This document shows, piece after piece, positions 46,437 through 59,159 of a stretch of 64,000 bases of DNA. The notes under the pieces are model-generated. The model had not been told where the DNA came from, made no database searches, and saw only the letters and a list, made by a program, of their open reading frames with translations. Numbering within the stretch: the first letter of the stretch is position 1; the number at the start of each line of letters is the position of its first letter. Made by a program: the position numbers and the translations under genes. The stretch lies in assembly GCA_047967505.1 (NCBI GenBank), contig CM106538.1, one strand, 5' to 3'. The DNA is from Dipteris shenzhenensis (lineage: Eukaryota; Polypodiophyta; Polypodiopsida; Gleicheniales).

Positions 46437-47483
46437 ATTCCTTTGTTGGATAAAATGGGTCAATTAGTGGCCTTTCCCTAGTGTTAAATTTTGGGTGAGT
46501 CGTGTATCTTACCAACATTAGATATAAAATTTTTAAAAGCGAAGAGGTTGTCAGATCCGGTACCGAAAGGGTACTGAAAATGGGGGAGGTTGTGGACAAG
46601 CTTGACAAGACAATGAGTAAGGTAGAAGGTACTGGTGTATGATTAAGATCATGGGTTGGTGGTAATTGATAGAGTTTTGTGGCCATTTTGGATGTTTGAA
46701 TGAGTTGTAGGTATGATAAAATAGCCTCCTTGAGTCATTGTGAGTGTGTTCCCTATTTGTGGTCAAGGAGACATATGAGGATTTGTGATGGGATGTGGGG
46801 CATGATGAGCGAGCCATGCACATCCATGATCAATGGGAGGGATGATATATAAGGCAAGAAGACATATGATATGAGAACGAACCCGATGATATGTCTCTAT
46901 GTGTGGCATTGACACCCACAAGACCTCTCAAAGAAAATGTGTTTCCCCTTGTATTGAGAATAAACTTAGGGAGTAGAGAAGATATGAAGGGGAAGGATGG
47001 TGGAGAGTCCATGATGGAGTGAAAGATATAAACGATAGGGGGAAGGAGAGCCGGGCACATGCGATGATCCATGGGGTAAAAAGGGATGATATATGGGCAG
47101 TGGGGATGCCACGTGCTGCCAGGGTGGCCACAAGCTTTTGTGTGGACTGAGAAATGGGTCCGTGGCAGGTGGAGATACCTTGAGAAAAAAAGCTGCTGAC
47201 TGGAGCCCACGTCGGACGGGATTCCAGATGTCCAGCAGAGTAAAAAGGTAGGACGCAGAGCCGATTCTGTACGTGGCGCACCACGTGGGTCCCGGCCGAC
47301 AAAGGGAATCTGGATTGGCGGTTTTGGGGTTTGTCGGGAACCAGGCCAATCCTTTATCCGGGCCCAGAAAACAATAGCCTGGTTTCAGCAGTGTCGGAAA
47401 ACCAGGCTATGGTTCGGTCCAAAACCACGGAAAACTCAGAGAGCAAATATTCTTGTATATCCCTTAGGAGTGAAGCAAGCAAG
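46437..47483 (+). other. Unassigned region with a cluster of ACGT motifs
   Basis: No supported gene. At 47108-47290 there are four ACGT cores, including CACGTG at 47110-47115, CCACGT near 47207, TACGTGGCGC near 47270 and the palindrome CCACGTGG at 47281-47288. In plants such cores bind bZIP and bHLH factors, and a cluster can mark a promoter. No downstream gene could be matched on either strand. Overlapping minus-strand frames at 46830-47349 show no domain. Confidence 0.35.
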
Positions 47484-47540
47484 CTATCTATCTATCTATC
47501 TATCTATCTATATATATATATATATATATCGATATATATG
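47484..47540 (+). repeat. Microsatellite (CTAT)n (TA)n
   Basis: Seven CTAT units run into a TA dinucleotide tract, interrupted by CG. Confidence 0.95.
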
Positions 47541-48891
47541 TATATAATATAACAACTTTTTTATATATTTAACACTTTTTGTTAGAAATATATATCACAC
47601 ATGCACCTTTTTTTTTTTGAAAACGTCTCTCTCACCCATACACACTCACACACATGTATGTATGGATGTATGTATGTACGTACATCTATCTATATTGTTT
47701 TTTAGTACTTTATAGTCACACTCTATGTTGGAACTCCGGCTAAACTCTACTATGAGATTTGCATCTCATATCAGCTTTCCAGAATCTCACAAACCAAATA
47801 ACATATCCATGTTTTGAAATATGTTGTATATTTCGCCTTCCCTCACATCTTTGAATAGCTACAGACCATTCAAACCAAACCCAGCTCTCTACTTTCAGCC
47901 TTTCAGTGACGCCAAATGTATCCTGTGTCTTCATCTTCATCTATAGTTATCTCTTGACTTCAGCTAAATCTACTTATATAATTATGTCGAACATAGATGG
48001 TGATACGCAATTACTTATTTGCAGCAAATCACGACCTTATGTTCCCCTCGACGATCACTCAACAAAATGGCTCCTCTATCTGCAGCCTGCAGTATAACGA
48101 GCTAATCGGATAGCGCTCATACAATGCGAACGACGAACCATGCGGGAGACGAACAAAATACAACATTGTGACGATTTGTGCTCAAAACAAGCCTTAGGAC
48201 GAATTTCAATGTCATATTTGGCCAGGAAAAGAGGGTGGCGCATGCGTTGCAATCAAGCGATTCACGTACATCTTGACTCATGACTGCCCACAGTCACCGA
48301 CTCGTCACATGCAGAGCATCTGCGACGGTTGGATTGCTACTTGCAAACTTACAAGGTCACACTTTACGGCTCGAATTCGTCGTTGATCATCCAAATCGTT
48401 CGCACGTCAGACTGGATGGTACATGTAATTTAAGCTACACTCGTGTGACGTTCTCAGAAAACGATTACAACTCACGAGATCATACCAAACAAAGAAACAG
48501 AAACTCATTCCTATTCCAACCGCGAACTGGTACATCTACTTGCTTAACAATCCGTTGATTGTATTGATACAAGTGATCGACTTCCTTTATACAGTTGAAT
48601 TTAGTCCTGCTGATTCTTGCCAACACTCGACGACAGCCTTGGTATGTATATACTACAAAGTTGACGGAAGCTCAATACCAATATTGCTTCCAACAAGCTC
48701 ATCGGACTGCGCAGAGCACCCTTAGTTCACCGCGCTCTCTCTCTTCCACCTCCATGTGATCAACCCTCGAAGCATTTCCAAAGAGTTCTACGTAATCACA
48801 AATTTTGCAGATCAAGCATACACGTCTTGTGAGTTATGTTTTGATCGAGCGACTGCAGCTGAGGTTTAGTCATTACGGAACATTGCTCTTT
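47541..48891 (+). other. Downstream flank of the HIPP gene
   Basis: No supported gene. A small TATG/GTAC microsatellite lies near 47655-47690. The last few hundred bases before 48892 should include the 3' untranslated region of the minus-strand HIPP gene. Confidence 0.5.
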
Positions 48892-50445
48892 CTACATGAC
48901 AGTGCACGCATTTGGGTTCTCGTCGCTGAAGAGCTGTGGCGGGTACACGTATTCTGCAACGCTTCTGTATGCAGCGTACTCATACTTCTTCATCTCCATT
49001 TTGGTTTCATCGTCTTCTTTCTTGTCTTCCGGTTTTTCTTCTTTCTTCTCCTCGGCCTTCTCATCTTTTTTCTCCTCGCCTCCTTCCTTCTTCTCTTCCG
49101 TGGCACCCTCCTTTTTCTCTTCGGCTGGCTTCTCCTCCCCTTCTTTCTTTTCCTCCGCTGGCTTCTCCTCCCCTTCTTTCTTTTCCTCGGCCGGCTTCTC
49201 CTCCTTCTTTTCTTCGGCCGGCTTCTCCTCTTTCTTCTCTTCCTTCTCCTCTTCCTTTTTGGGCGGTGGTACTATTTCAAAGTGCTTGCCACATTTCTTT
49301 ACTTTATCGCACACTTTCTTAGCATCGACGTTTTTCCCTTTCACGGTAACCTTCTCGTTTCCTGAATCCACCTCGACGTGCTCGACACCTGTACATCGCA
49401 GCAAACTCATTTTCGTAAATTCTGATTTCTCAACAAGGCATTAATACGAATTTCAACACGCATCCAGTAGGTGAAAACAGTGAATTAACACTAAAACGGC
49501 AATCCATACACCGCTACGCAACCAATGCACAAACACCAACCACCAAACAGCCCTTTAAATTGTCTACCTTCCATTTTCGAGAGGCTCCTATGAATCTGCT
49601 TGGCGCATCCTCCACAGTGCATTTTCACTTTCAACTCCAGAATCGTCTCGGGAGGCTGCAATGCCGGAATCCGCAGAATAAGAATTATGTTACACGTAAA
49701 ACAGATCTGCAAACTGATTTCCATAAATCAACCCATAAACACTAAAACAAAGAGAGGCATCTCGGATTCAAAACATCCCAGATCGAATGCGTATCTTGGA
49801 AATCCAATTGATTTTCACCTCTTCTGGCTTCTTGTCGTCCTTTTTCTTCTCTTCTTCCTTCTTCTTTTCTTCCTCCAGCTTTTTCTTTTCTTCCTCCAGC
49901 TTTTTTAGGTCTGGGGAGAGCAATATCGTCCGCTTCCCACTCTTTTTCTTGACCGTCTCATAAACCTTCCTTACATCAACTTTGCCTTTCACGGTCACTT
50001 TCTGCTCCTTCAAATCGATGTCTATTCTCTCCAAACCTAGATCGCATTTGAAGAAATAGATTATAAGAAGTAGGGAAGCATTTGTCAGACTGCTAATGAA
50101 CTCGAGTAAGTTTCGCTCGCAGCAATCTCGAAGTGAAGTGCCCAATTCTTTACCTGGCAAGCCCCTCAAGGCCTTCCTGACTTTCTCCTTGCATCCTTCA
50201 CAATGCATATCAACCTTCAAAATGACTTTGTCGTCATCTTTGTTTTCCTTCTTCTCCTCCTGAGAAACAATCCACGGTAAAAAGAGATCTTAGCCTGCGT
50301 TGCAAAGAAGCTAGAGTCGCAGGACAACTAGTGAACTAAACACTAGATGAAGCTCGCAAACTCAAACCCACAACGTAACCCAAAGATTGAGACAAGAACA
50401 GAAGAATCAAAGAGAGATTTGTGGGACAGCAAATACCTCCGGCAT
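48892..50445 (-). CDS. Heavy-metal-associated isoprenylated plant protein (HIPP), two HMA domains
   Basis: Five exons on the minus strand with GT-AG introns: 50437-50445, 50154-50259, 49819-50036, 49568-49655 and 48892-49388, giving 918 nt and 305 residues. HMA domain 1 covers about residues 15-80, with metal motif MHCEGC at 21-26. A Lys/Glu-rich linker follows. HMA domain 2 covers about residues 115-180, with MHCGGC at 123-128. Next is a long Lys/Glu/Pro-rich segment of near-repeats (EEKPAEEKKEG). The C-terminus is SDENPNACTVM, where CTVM is a CaaX prenylation box. HIPPs are plant-specific proteins that bind metals through the two Cys and attach to membranes by farnesylation; they act in metal homeostasis, stress and pathogen response. 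The start is set by a short first exon coding Met-Pro-Glu, whose splice restores the frame. Intact, no stops. The charged segment is longer than in many HIPPs. Confidence 0.93.
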
Positions 50446-52079
50446 TGCAGTGGTTAAAGAAACAGCTGGTGAAAGGTGGGATTGTGGAGAGGGGAAAAGA
50501 ACAACGAAGTCGAAAGTTTGGAAGGGAAGAGAAGTAAGGATTGGGTGGATGGGAGGATGGAGCTCCCGAGGAGAGGAGTGGAAAGGAAAAAAGAGGTGTA
50601 GAAAGTCCTAGAACCTGTTTTTGAAGAGCGGGCAAGATCCTATAGTGCACAGATAAAGTGAAGAAATTACCTCACAATCCTTTTGATATACACATATGAA
50701 AAACATTATGAATCAATACATGTGGATCTAGTATTCTGCACACAAAACCTTTTGGTATTGGTATGGGAATCAATCTATGTGGCATCTACTATTCCTCATT
50801 TTTTGAAACCTCTATACTTTTTTTTCCCATAGCTATAACCCTTTGAAAATTCCTTCCCTGCCCTTTCTCAAAGCATTTCTTATTATAATATGTCCACATT
50901 GTGCACAGTCCCTCAGCTCCGTTCCTTAAAGGTTTATCTAGTGGGGCAACCTTTCTATAAAGCTTTTGATTTTTGTCCTTCTTCTTTTCACGGAAGGCAT
51001 TAGTACTACTTTATCTTCATTTCTCTAGTTTTGATAATATTCCTTCTTTTTTATTGGAGACATGTGTCATACGTGCTTTGCCAGAGTTTGATAAGATATC
51101 ATATTTCGGTGGTTGCAGAGTAATTTCAGAGTGTACGTTATCACATGAGAGAAAGATTGAAATGCATGGGCCTCTACCTCATTCTAAGATCTATTATTGA
51201 GAGGTAAAGAATTTTATAAGTAAAACCATCAAGAGAGTCTATGTATATCATGTTGAAAGTGAATAATTTGGTCAAGAAAACTATAGCATGTACCCATTGA
51301 TTCAAAGTAAGTGCCAAGATATAATAACAATTCCAAGGCTAGAAATACATTTCCTCCAACCAAATAGACACACCATTCATTTGATGCAAAGTCTCAAATG
51401 AGCACTATACTTGAATCTCATTCCAATGTGTCTCATTTCAAGTTGACTAGGTTTTTGTGTGGAGGAGAATTCTTGTAATGTCCCTCTTTCTTAACAAATG
51501 GTCTATCTTTTGTTTACATGGGCACCATATAAAAAAGATTAGTATAGATGATTGGACCATTTGAACTTACCTTTACATTAAACGTGAAGTGATCTCAACT
51601 TTAAACATTTCCTCGTGCACAACCCTCTAATTTATCGAATCTCTTAGATTTATACATATTAGGCTTAAAAGGCTTCCACTCTACAAATATATGTAGCCTG
51701 AGTCTAATAAAACAGAGAAGTAAGCAATTTGTATGGAAGTTCTACCACAACCATTTTTACATCTACATGAATAATACTTTACTCAGTGCATATTTGACAA
51801 AGTATTTCCAATAATTAACTTTAATGTAAAGATTAATTTTTCTTATTTGCACATTAATATATCTAGCCTAGGCTTTATATGGCCATACTTTAATCCTACA
51901 TTATGGATACTCCATCTTCTCCTTCTTGACATTGGTTTTTTAAGGTATCCTCCCCACCACCGTCTCCCTTTCTTACCTTGAAAAAGCGTTAATAAGGCAA
52001 TAATTCACATCTTTTGGAAAAGTAATGATGTGTAAAGTTATCGAAAAGAGAGAGTACAATATTGGAATTCTGAACCTAC
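50446..52079 (+). other. Upstream flank of the HIPP gene and AT-rich intergenic DNA
   Basis: The first few hundred bases are the likely promoter and 5' untranslated region of the minus-strand HIPP gene. G/A-rich plus-strand tracts at 50470-50600 are CT-rich when read in the gene's direction, as is common in plant 5' leaders. No other gene is seen. Confidence 0.5.
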
Positions 52080-52177
52080 CAACTTTGGCCAAATTTTCAA
52101 TATCCATCATTTTTTTATGATTTCTTTTCTTTTTTCCCAAATAACCCCAAAGTCTTATTTAAGAGTACATAGGGAAG
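52080..52177 (+). repeat. Direct repeat of ~100 bp, left copy
   Basis: Its block AAATAACCCCAAAGTCTTAT and following TTAAGAGTACATAGGGAAGCC match 52441-52540 with a few differences. 263 bp of unrelated DNA lie between the copies. Confidence 0.88.
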
Positions 52178-52440
52178 CCAAACTTACATATTTCATCACA
52201 TAGTTCTGCCAAAAGACTAGCTCTTAATTAAGCAAACAAACAATTGGAGGGGCTGGAGAATATGTAGCCCTAAGACATGTTTTCAAACAAGGGTTTCTTA
52301 AATCTAGAAAACTAGCATAGTCTTTCATATAGTTTTTTTATAATAAAAAAAGAGAAGGGGATATAATTGCTTATATGTATGTAGGGGTCTTATTAATATT
52401 ATTGCTTGAATGCTCATCTTTATAGGTTTTCTAGTAGTGC

Positions 52441-52540
52441 ACCCTTTGCCAAATTTGCAATATCCATCAATTTTTTATGATTACCTTTCTTTTTTGCCAA
52501 ATAACCCCAAAGTCTTATTTAAGAGTACATAGGGAGGCCA
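52441..52540 (+). repeat. Direct repeat of ~100 bp, right copy
   Basis: The partner of 52080-52177. The pair could be remnants of short terminal repeats or a simple duplication; no primer-binding site or purine tract is seen next to them. Confidence 0.88.
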
Positions 52541-55500
52541 AAATTAAGCCTGATAATTCTGAGGATGATGGTGAAGCTATAGTAGTCCCTATTAGTCATT
52601 GTAAAAGTCATGTTGTTATTACATTTAACTCACGAGATTTAAGACTTAGGATCCATCACTCACAAATCTTCTTTTTATATAGTGTAACATTTGCTTTTGA
52701 GTAGCTTGATTTTTGTACCTTGCATAGGGTGTCTTACATACAATGAGCATCTTTGAACACTTTGCAATAATAATTGGGGACTAAAATCTCCCTGAAAGCT
52801 CTTGGATTCAATACTTTGTCAAAGAAGCATTCCTCCACATAGATTGATACCTACTATCTTTCAAACATCTCTCTTTTACCTTGATAGGATTTGAGACCCC
52901 CCACGATCATGTTAGGTTAAATTGGTTCAAGGACTAATTACAAGCCTTAAAACCTCCTAAGTAGATCTCATATTCTACAATGATGGTAATGATATTTTGT
53001 CAGTATTGATAAAGACATTAACTTATTTTGTTAACCTAGAAATACTTTTGACGTTTTAAACAAAGAATGCTCATGCTACTTGAGATTTTAAACAAAGAAT
53101 GCTCGTGCTACTTGGCATTACTTGATGGCCTCAACAAACCTATTGCTTGTAATGACACATTCAACATCAATAAATTCAATATACCATAGGTTAATCTAAT
53201 ATTACCCATGAAAATATTAAATTCATCTAATATTATACATTCCATAGGTTAATCTAATATTACCCATGGCAATCTTAAATTCATCAAAATTATTTGGTAT
53301 ATTATCGATGTTTCATGCCCATTCGGCATGATCTATTTGTTCTGATGATAATATTATTCCATTTTTTCATCTTAAAAATTTTGTATAAATTTGGCTAGAA
53401 ATTGTTATGACTAAATTAGTAGTTATTTCTAGTACATGCTATTTTGATCTAATTCAATATTGGATATACATATCACTATGTAACACGACCCGAGCATGAC
53501 TTTTCATTTCTAAAGCATGTAAGAATTCCCCCTAAGAAAGATGAAGTTATTGATTTTCACAATTGAATATTGAGGAGAGATTCTTGACCCTTTATCTTAA
53601 AGTGTAGTTAGATTGTGGATTTCATTGACCTATAAATCTTAAGCGATTAAGTTTGGAGAGATAGCCGCACAAGATATAAAATCAAATCTAATGAAATTGT
53701 GGTGATGGCTTTAGATAGTGAATTGAAAAATAATAATATTTTGAATATTTAACGACGTGTTCAAGGGATGTTATGAAATTCATTGGAGATATGATAACAA
53801 GACACCAGATACTAAAAACATGAATAAGCAACCATCATTCAAAAGTAATAGCATAAGAATAACTAGAAATGAACACAAAATAAATTACAATATAGATGTC
53901 GAGATTCTCTTGCTACATTAAGGAAGTTGAAATTTGGGCCACACTTTATGGGCACCATGTCCATTTGAATTATTGTTAAATGAGCAACATACCTTGAAGA
54001 AAACAAGTGTTATCAAAGTTACTAAGGTTTAAGTAGAGATGCTTCTTTTTCCTTTAGTTGTGTCACTTTGAAGGTTTCTAAGGAGTCTATTGTAGGTGTA
54101 GGGGTGGTTTTAGGTATAGAAAGCTTATTGCACACAATAGTTTAAAGTGAATATTTGTTGACCTGCTTGAATTATCGATGATGTGCCTCCAAAGATGTGA
54201 AGATAAATAGAGGAAGAAGCAAAATATTTTGGGGAGTCAAACATAGTAGAATCTTTAGCAAACATGTTTTCTCTAGTAGCAAACGTATCTACTCAATATT
54301 GGATTACATGCAAACTTGCTACATAAATTTGGTGTGGCTACATGCAAACCTTTGAGAATATTGGATAAATAGTGACTTAGTCTGATGTGTGAAGTCGCTA
54401 CATATCTTTAGTGTGGCTACATGCAAATCCTTGAGAAACATTAAGAATATTGGATAAGTAGTAACCTAGAAGTTGATTAGTAAAATGAGTAAGAGAACTA
54501 AAAGGCAAAAAGTAGAAACATTAGGCAAAATGTGAAAATGACACAATAGTGATCACAATATAGACATTAGGCATGTTTAAACTTTCATAAGTTTATGTGA
54601 AAGCTCATAAAAAATTCATGGGGGTATTTTGACATACTAGCTATTGCATATTTATTATATGATGTGACCAAATAAGGAATAAGCTACCTAGTAGGTCTTT
54701 TCCCTATCTATTAGCAAATTTCCACACTTGGATTGTTCATTGTCTTGAGAGCCATTCCCTTTTGCCAACCAAAAAATTGCAAAGCGAACCTTGCAAGATT
54801 ATAATGCTAAGCATTGGTATATAGATGCTAGGCCATGCATCATTTGGTAGTTCTAGTACTACTTGTATGAAAAATGCAGTTTATTTAAAGAGAAAATAAA
54901 TTTTAGTTGAATTTTCTTTACTTGTTGGGATTTAAAACAATGGGGAAAATCCATCTCTTATTTGTCCACCCAAGATCAAAAGGATATATAGCGTATAATG
55001 CTTCTTGAGCAATTTCATCAGGCATGAGATTTCATGAATCTAGAATGGTAGTCACCTAATGATGAAGAAGCAACTCAGAAGGAATGTGTGATTAGTACCT
55101 CCATAGTCTAATAAAGTTGTGCTTTGGCTCAAAGGATCATTGTAAAAAATTATAATACTAGCATGCGTTCAATATTAGGGTCTTTCTTAATGCTACTTTC
55201 ACAAAAAGTTTATGCGTTAGGGTTAACTTATTATAGTTGGAAAAATCTTATATACAAATACTTGGAAGAACATTTGTAAGTACTAGATGGTTTTAAAAGG
55301 TAACACCTTCAAGGCACTTGGTATAACATATTGAACCCACTAAGACCTTGATGCAAGACTTGTGTTGTTGAATCCTAGACTAACTTTACATCCCTAAGTT
55401 CTAATTGGTGTTTTCAAAAGTCACATACAAAGAACTAGCTACACTGTTAAGCAGTTCCCTGGAAGCTTCAATTCGTTTACTGACATCAGCGATGCACTCA

Positions 55501-57605
55501 ACTCATTAACTTGTAATTGGAACACTATGCCAAAAAAGAAATGAAGTGGCTAGTAAATCCATGCCATACTTACTACATACCAAGCAAAGCATTAATGGTA
55601 ACTTAGCAAGTGTTGAAATAAAAGAATATTTGATGACACCACAAATAACTTTAAGAAAGAGTGAGGAATGTTGAAATATTCATGTAGGATGAAGGAAAAA
55701 TATGTTATGCCTTTCCTTACAACTATGGAAGAGGTGTAATATCTCTAGCCCTAAGGGGTAGAGAATGGAGCTACCATGAAGAATGGGATGGCCAATCTTA
55801 TGTAGTATCCAAAACTAGTTGCATTTCTTAGACATGCATAAAATTGTATTGATGTTGTTTTATAACTTTACTAACATGGGTGGCTAAATTGTTTTTATAT
55901 TTAATTCCAAAAGTGTTGGTGTTGGCAAGACAATTCCCCTTTATAAGAGGAAAATTAAAGGTTATTTATTCCAAATTTTGGAATAGGTTTAAATTAGTTT
56001 TGGGAAGTGAGGGGCACACTTATTTATGTATTTGGCAAAATCCATAGAATGTAGCAGTTTATTATCCAAAATAAGTAAGATATTACAATGTGATAATAGG
56101 TTACACAAGATTCAAAGAGCTCGAGACATTAACTAATATATAGGCTTAGAAGTGCCTCTTTCCTAAATGTGATGTAGCCAACCAATATGTGGCTTTACTT
56201 AATATATTGTACTAATGTGTAATCAAACTGTGTAATCAAACTTTAAATAGTTATAAACTATTAGTTATCTGATTAGAAACAAAAGTAGTATGCATATGAA
56301 ACCGAATCTAAAGTAACAATATAGATAACAGGAAAAGGTTGCTCGAATGCCAAGTCAACCCATTTAGGATCCCAAGAGATCACTAAATGCATAACTTTTT
56401 TGACATATAATCCAAATACCCATCATAGAAGGGAAAATATGGAGATCTATAGTTAGGAAAGATGTAATATCACTATATGTAAACTTTTCACTAGTCCACA
56501 TATGCCATTGTGGAAAGTGAAATAGGGGAGGATGCACCTTCCATTTTGAAAGGTATCTTAGGAAAGTGGTAAAGGAGGCTACAAATGTAGATGCAATAAT
56601 TGAAATCAAGAAGGTATTGTGTAAATATTATAATCCTTGAAGGGAGCAATCCTAGGGCATCTTAACCTATTTTTTCTAGTATGAGGTAGTGTGACAAATC
56701 AACAAAATTGGGATGCTCCTTTGGGATTTGTGATGGCCCGTACATTTCTTTCCCATGTTCCCTCTTCTTTTCTATCCACCTTTTCTTTTAGCACGTATCA
56801 TGTTTTCTTAGCACTTATTCTTTTTCGTATAGGTGGATTTGCTTTTGCATAGGCATGTGACGTGAAGAAATTCAGGTGGAGTGAGTGGGAGGAAAATGCA
56901 TTGGACAAGGGGTTTGGGATACGTTGAGGAGGAGGATAAGGGGACAAAATAGATGGCAAGGGCATGATATAAGAGGGACAAATTTATGGGGAGAGGCAAA
57001 GAAATGTAAATAAATAGGGGGGAGGGGGATATATGTGATTAGGACAAGATGAAATGTGACCACATAATGGAAGAAGAGAGGATATGGGAGGGCCCAGGTA
57101 GGAGGCTATTCAATAAAGCAAATTGAATTGGAGAGGATACTCTAAGCTACCAGGTCAGGTGTCACATCCAATAGAAGTGCTCACATGCTCCTCATGCTTT
57201 CCCTATTATTTATTTCTCAGATATCCCTTGCTTATACCATAGATTGGGGCCTGATTTTTTGAAGTTCCCCCTCACACGTATGATAATGTGATTCCCTCGA
57301 ATTGTAGATATAGTCCTTAACCTTTTCAAGCCATTTCTTAATCTTTTTTGGCCATTGCTTACCAATTCTTGGGATTTGTTTTGTTTGGATTCTAGCACAA
57401 CGGGAGTGGTTTTAGCCGTTGCTTGCACTTTTGCTAGGCAATTCCTTCCCATTTTTTGGGCCTTTCCATACATATATGGGTTGCTTGCACCTGTGCTTTC
57501 ATTATCTATTGTTATCTCTTGCTTTGGATTTGGGACTATATATTGCTACTTAGCAGCTTTCTGCAACGACCCGCATGATTATATGTTTATTAATGTTACC
57601 CTTTG
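52541..57605 (+). other. AT-rich intergenic DNA without recognised genes
   Basis: About 5 kb with only short frames. Small local duplications are present: CAAAGAATGCTC twice near 53060-53110, AATCTAATATTACCCATG twice near 53190-53270, and a GTGGCTACATGCAAA block twice near 54330-54440. A minus-strand frame at 56364-56609 and a plus-strand frame at 57355-57681 match nothing I recognise. Confidence 0.5.
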
Positions 57606-58120
57606 GCTTGGTTCTGATCATCGGCGACTGATTTGGACAGTTCAACGCATATCTTATGGTTTGTGCTGCATTATTTATTGATATCCCATGTTTTCGACAT
57701 GGCTGCTTCTGCAGTATTGATTGATATCCCATGCTAAGGTTTGAATCTTTAGCATCGGCGACTGAATTATGCAGAATTGATTGACTCTTGTTTTGTTATC
57801 CAACTGTCCAGTGCTTTGGACATTAGCATCGGAGACTGTTAACTTTGGCAGTTCAACGTATACCTCATGCTTGCTGCCTTGTTAAATCGCTATCGGCCCG
57901 GAGTAGTTCCATTTCGCTTAAACTTTTGTTGCTATGGCCGGCCCGAGTAATTCCATTTCGCTTAGAATTTTGTTGCTATGGAGCTTCCAGGACTGGTTTT
58001 GGGTATTCACCGCGTGTAGTGCTATTTCATAGCAATGGGGACTGCTCTTGGCAGTTGCCCACACCTGTTTCTCGTTCTATTTAAAATGCTATCCCTTGCT
58101 CTAGACCTTAGCATCGGCGT
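57606..58120 (+). repeat. Short interspersed motif ATCGGCGACTG with local duplications
   Basis: AGCATCGGCGACTG or close variants occur near 57619, 57752, 57826 and 58110. Each is accompanied by CAGTTCAACG-ATA or GATATCCCATG phrases. A 45-bp unit ending AATTCCATTTCGCTTA and TTTTGTTGCTATGG is duplicated at about 57898-57980. Local GC content is higher than in the flanks. No open frame spans it. Confidence 0.65.
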
Positions 58121-59159
58121 TTGGAATCTATAACGTACCGCAAAAAACTGCCCACAAAAGCATACGCGGAAAAGTAACGAGCGTTGGTTCATGACACCGA
58201 TGCTTGCCTACTCCTATTGCGTAATTTGCGTCTGGCAAGGCTCTTTTAAGAGTAAAATTTCTGAATTCCCCCCTGGCTGCGTGCGCGTGTGAAAAATAAG
58301 GGAATTTGCCCCGTACACGCCCACATGTGCTCGCTGTACAATGCTAGCCAAAGTTGCAATCATTCTCGCAAGAAAACCGACCTCTTCCTGCAAAATGCCA
58401 GCCTTCGCTTAATCATAGCTGATTCTTTAGTCGCCTGTCATGAGCCATCGTACGGTATTTTGGCTTCAGCAGTGACCTCTTATATCCCGTCTTCGGCTGT
58501 GTGAGGTTGAGCTTAAGCAAATAGATAATTGGCATCTTGGTTTCACTGAGATTCATTCGTCCTTGTTTATTGATTGTGCTTTGACGTTGTGCTGGCCTTG
58601 TAAATTGTGGTTTGACGTTGATTGGACTCCCAATCTGCCTTTTCGATGTCCTGTACCAACACGGGCTTATAATAAAGACTCGTGATAAGGGGGCATACAC
58701 TAATTAGCTGTGCACTCTTAATCGTGATTCGTGAATCGTCAGGTGTTTACCATCCCGCACTGGGCGCACTCCATTCGAAGCCCAAAACTACGATTATTGG
58801 GCTGCTGTGCTGTGCTGTGCTGTGCTGAGCACGTTGAAAGTTGAAACGCCGATGTTCTCAGTCTTCAGGATCAGTCTCTTTCATGGCATGTACATCATGA
58901 TGCCGTGTTCCTCCGTGGCACTCTACGAAAAACAGGCATTTAGCAGTGTCTTTGCTATGATCTTTTGCAGCTCTTTTCGACTGGCTTTGTGCTGGTCGAC
59001 CCTTCCAAGTCGAACTCCTAAGATTTTTCCGTCACCGCCTGAAGATTCGTTACAACTAACATGGTGCTAAACATTGTTTGTGCAGCAGTTTCGAGGAAAA
59101 CCCCAACGCCAGCAACTAAGAACATGAACATTTAAGGAAAATTGACTCCAAAGCATCCA
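58121..59159 (+). other. Non-coding DNA of more balanced base composition
   Basis: A short (GTGCT)4 run is at about 58802-58826. Frames at 58289-58504 and 58807-59070 have no recognisable domain. Confidence 0.45.

Noticed and set aside
46830-47349. Three overlapping minus-strand frames of 124-127 codons
   Set aside because: Three different frames are open over the same DNA and none carries a domain; most likely chance.
48805-49444. Two long plus-strand Ser/Phe/Leu-rich frames
   Set aside because: Antisense of the Lys/Glu-rich last exon of the HIPP gene.
57355-57681. Hydrophobic 108-codon frame as a membrane protein gene
   Set aside because: No conserved family, no splice context, and it overlaps the start of the ATCGGCGACTG repeats.
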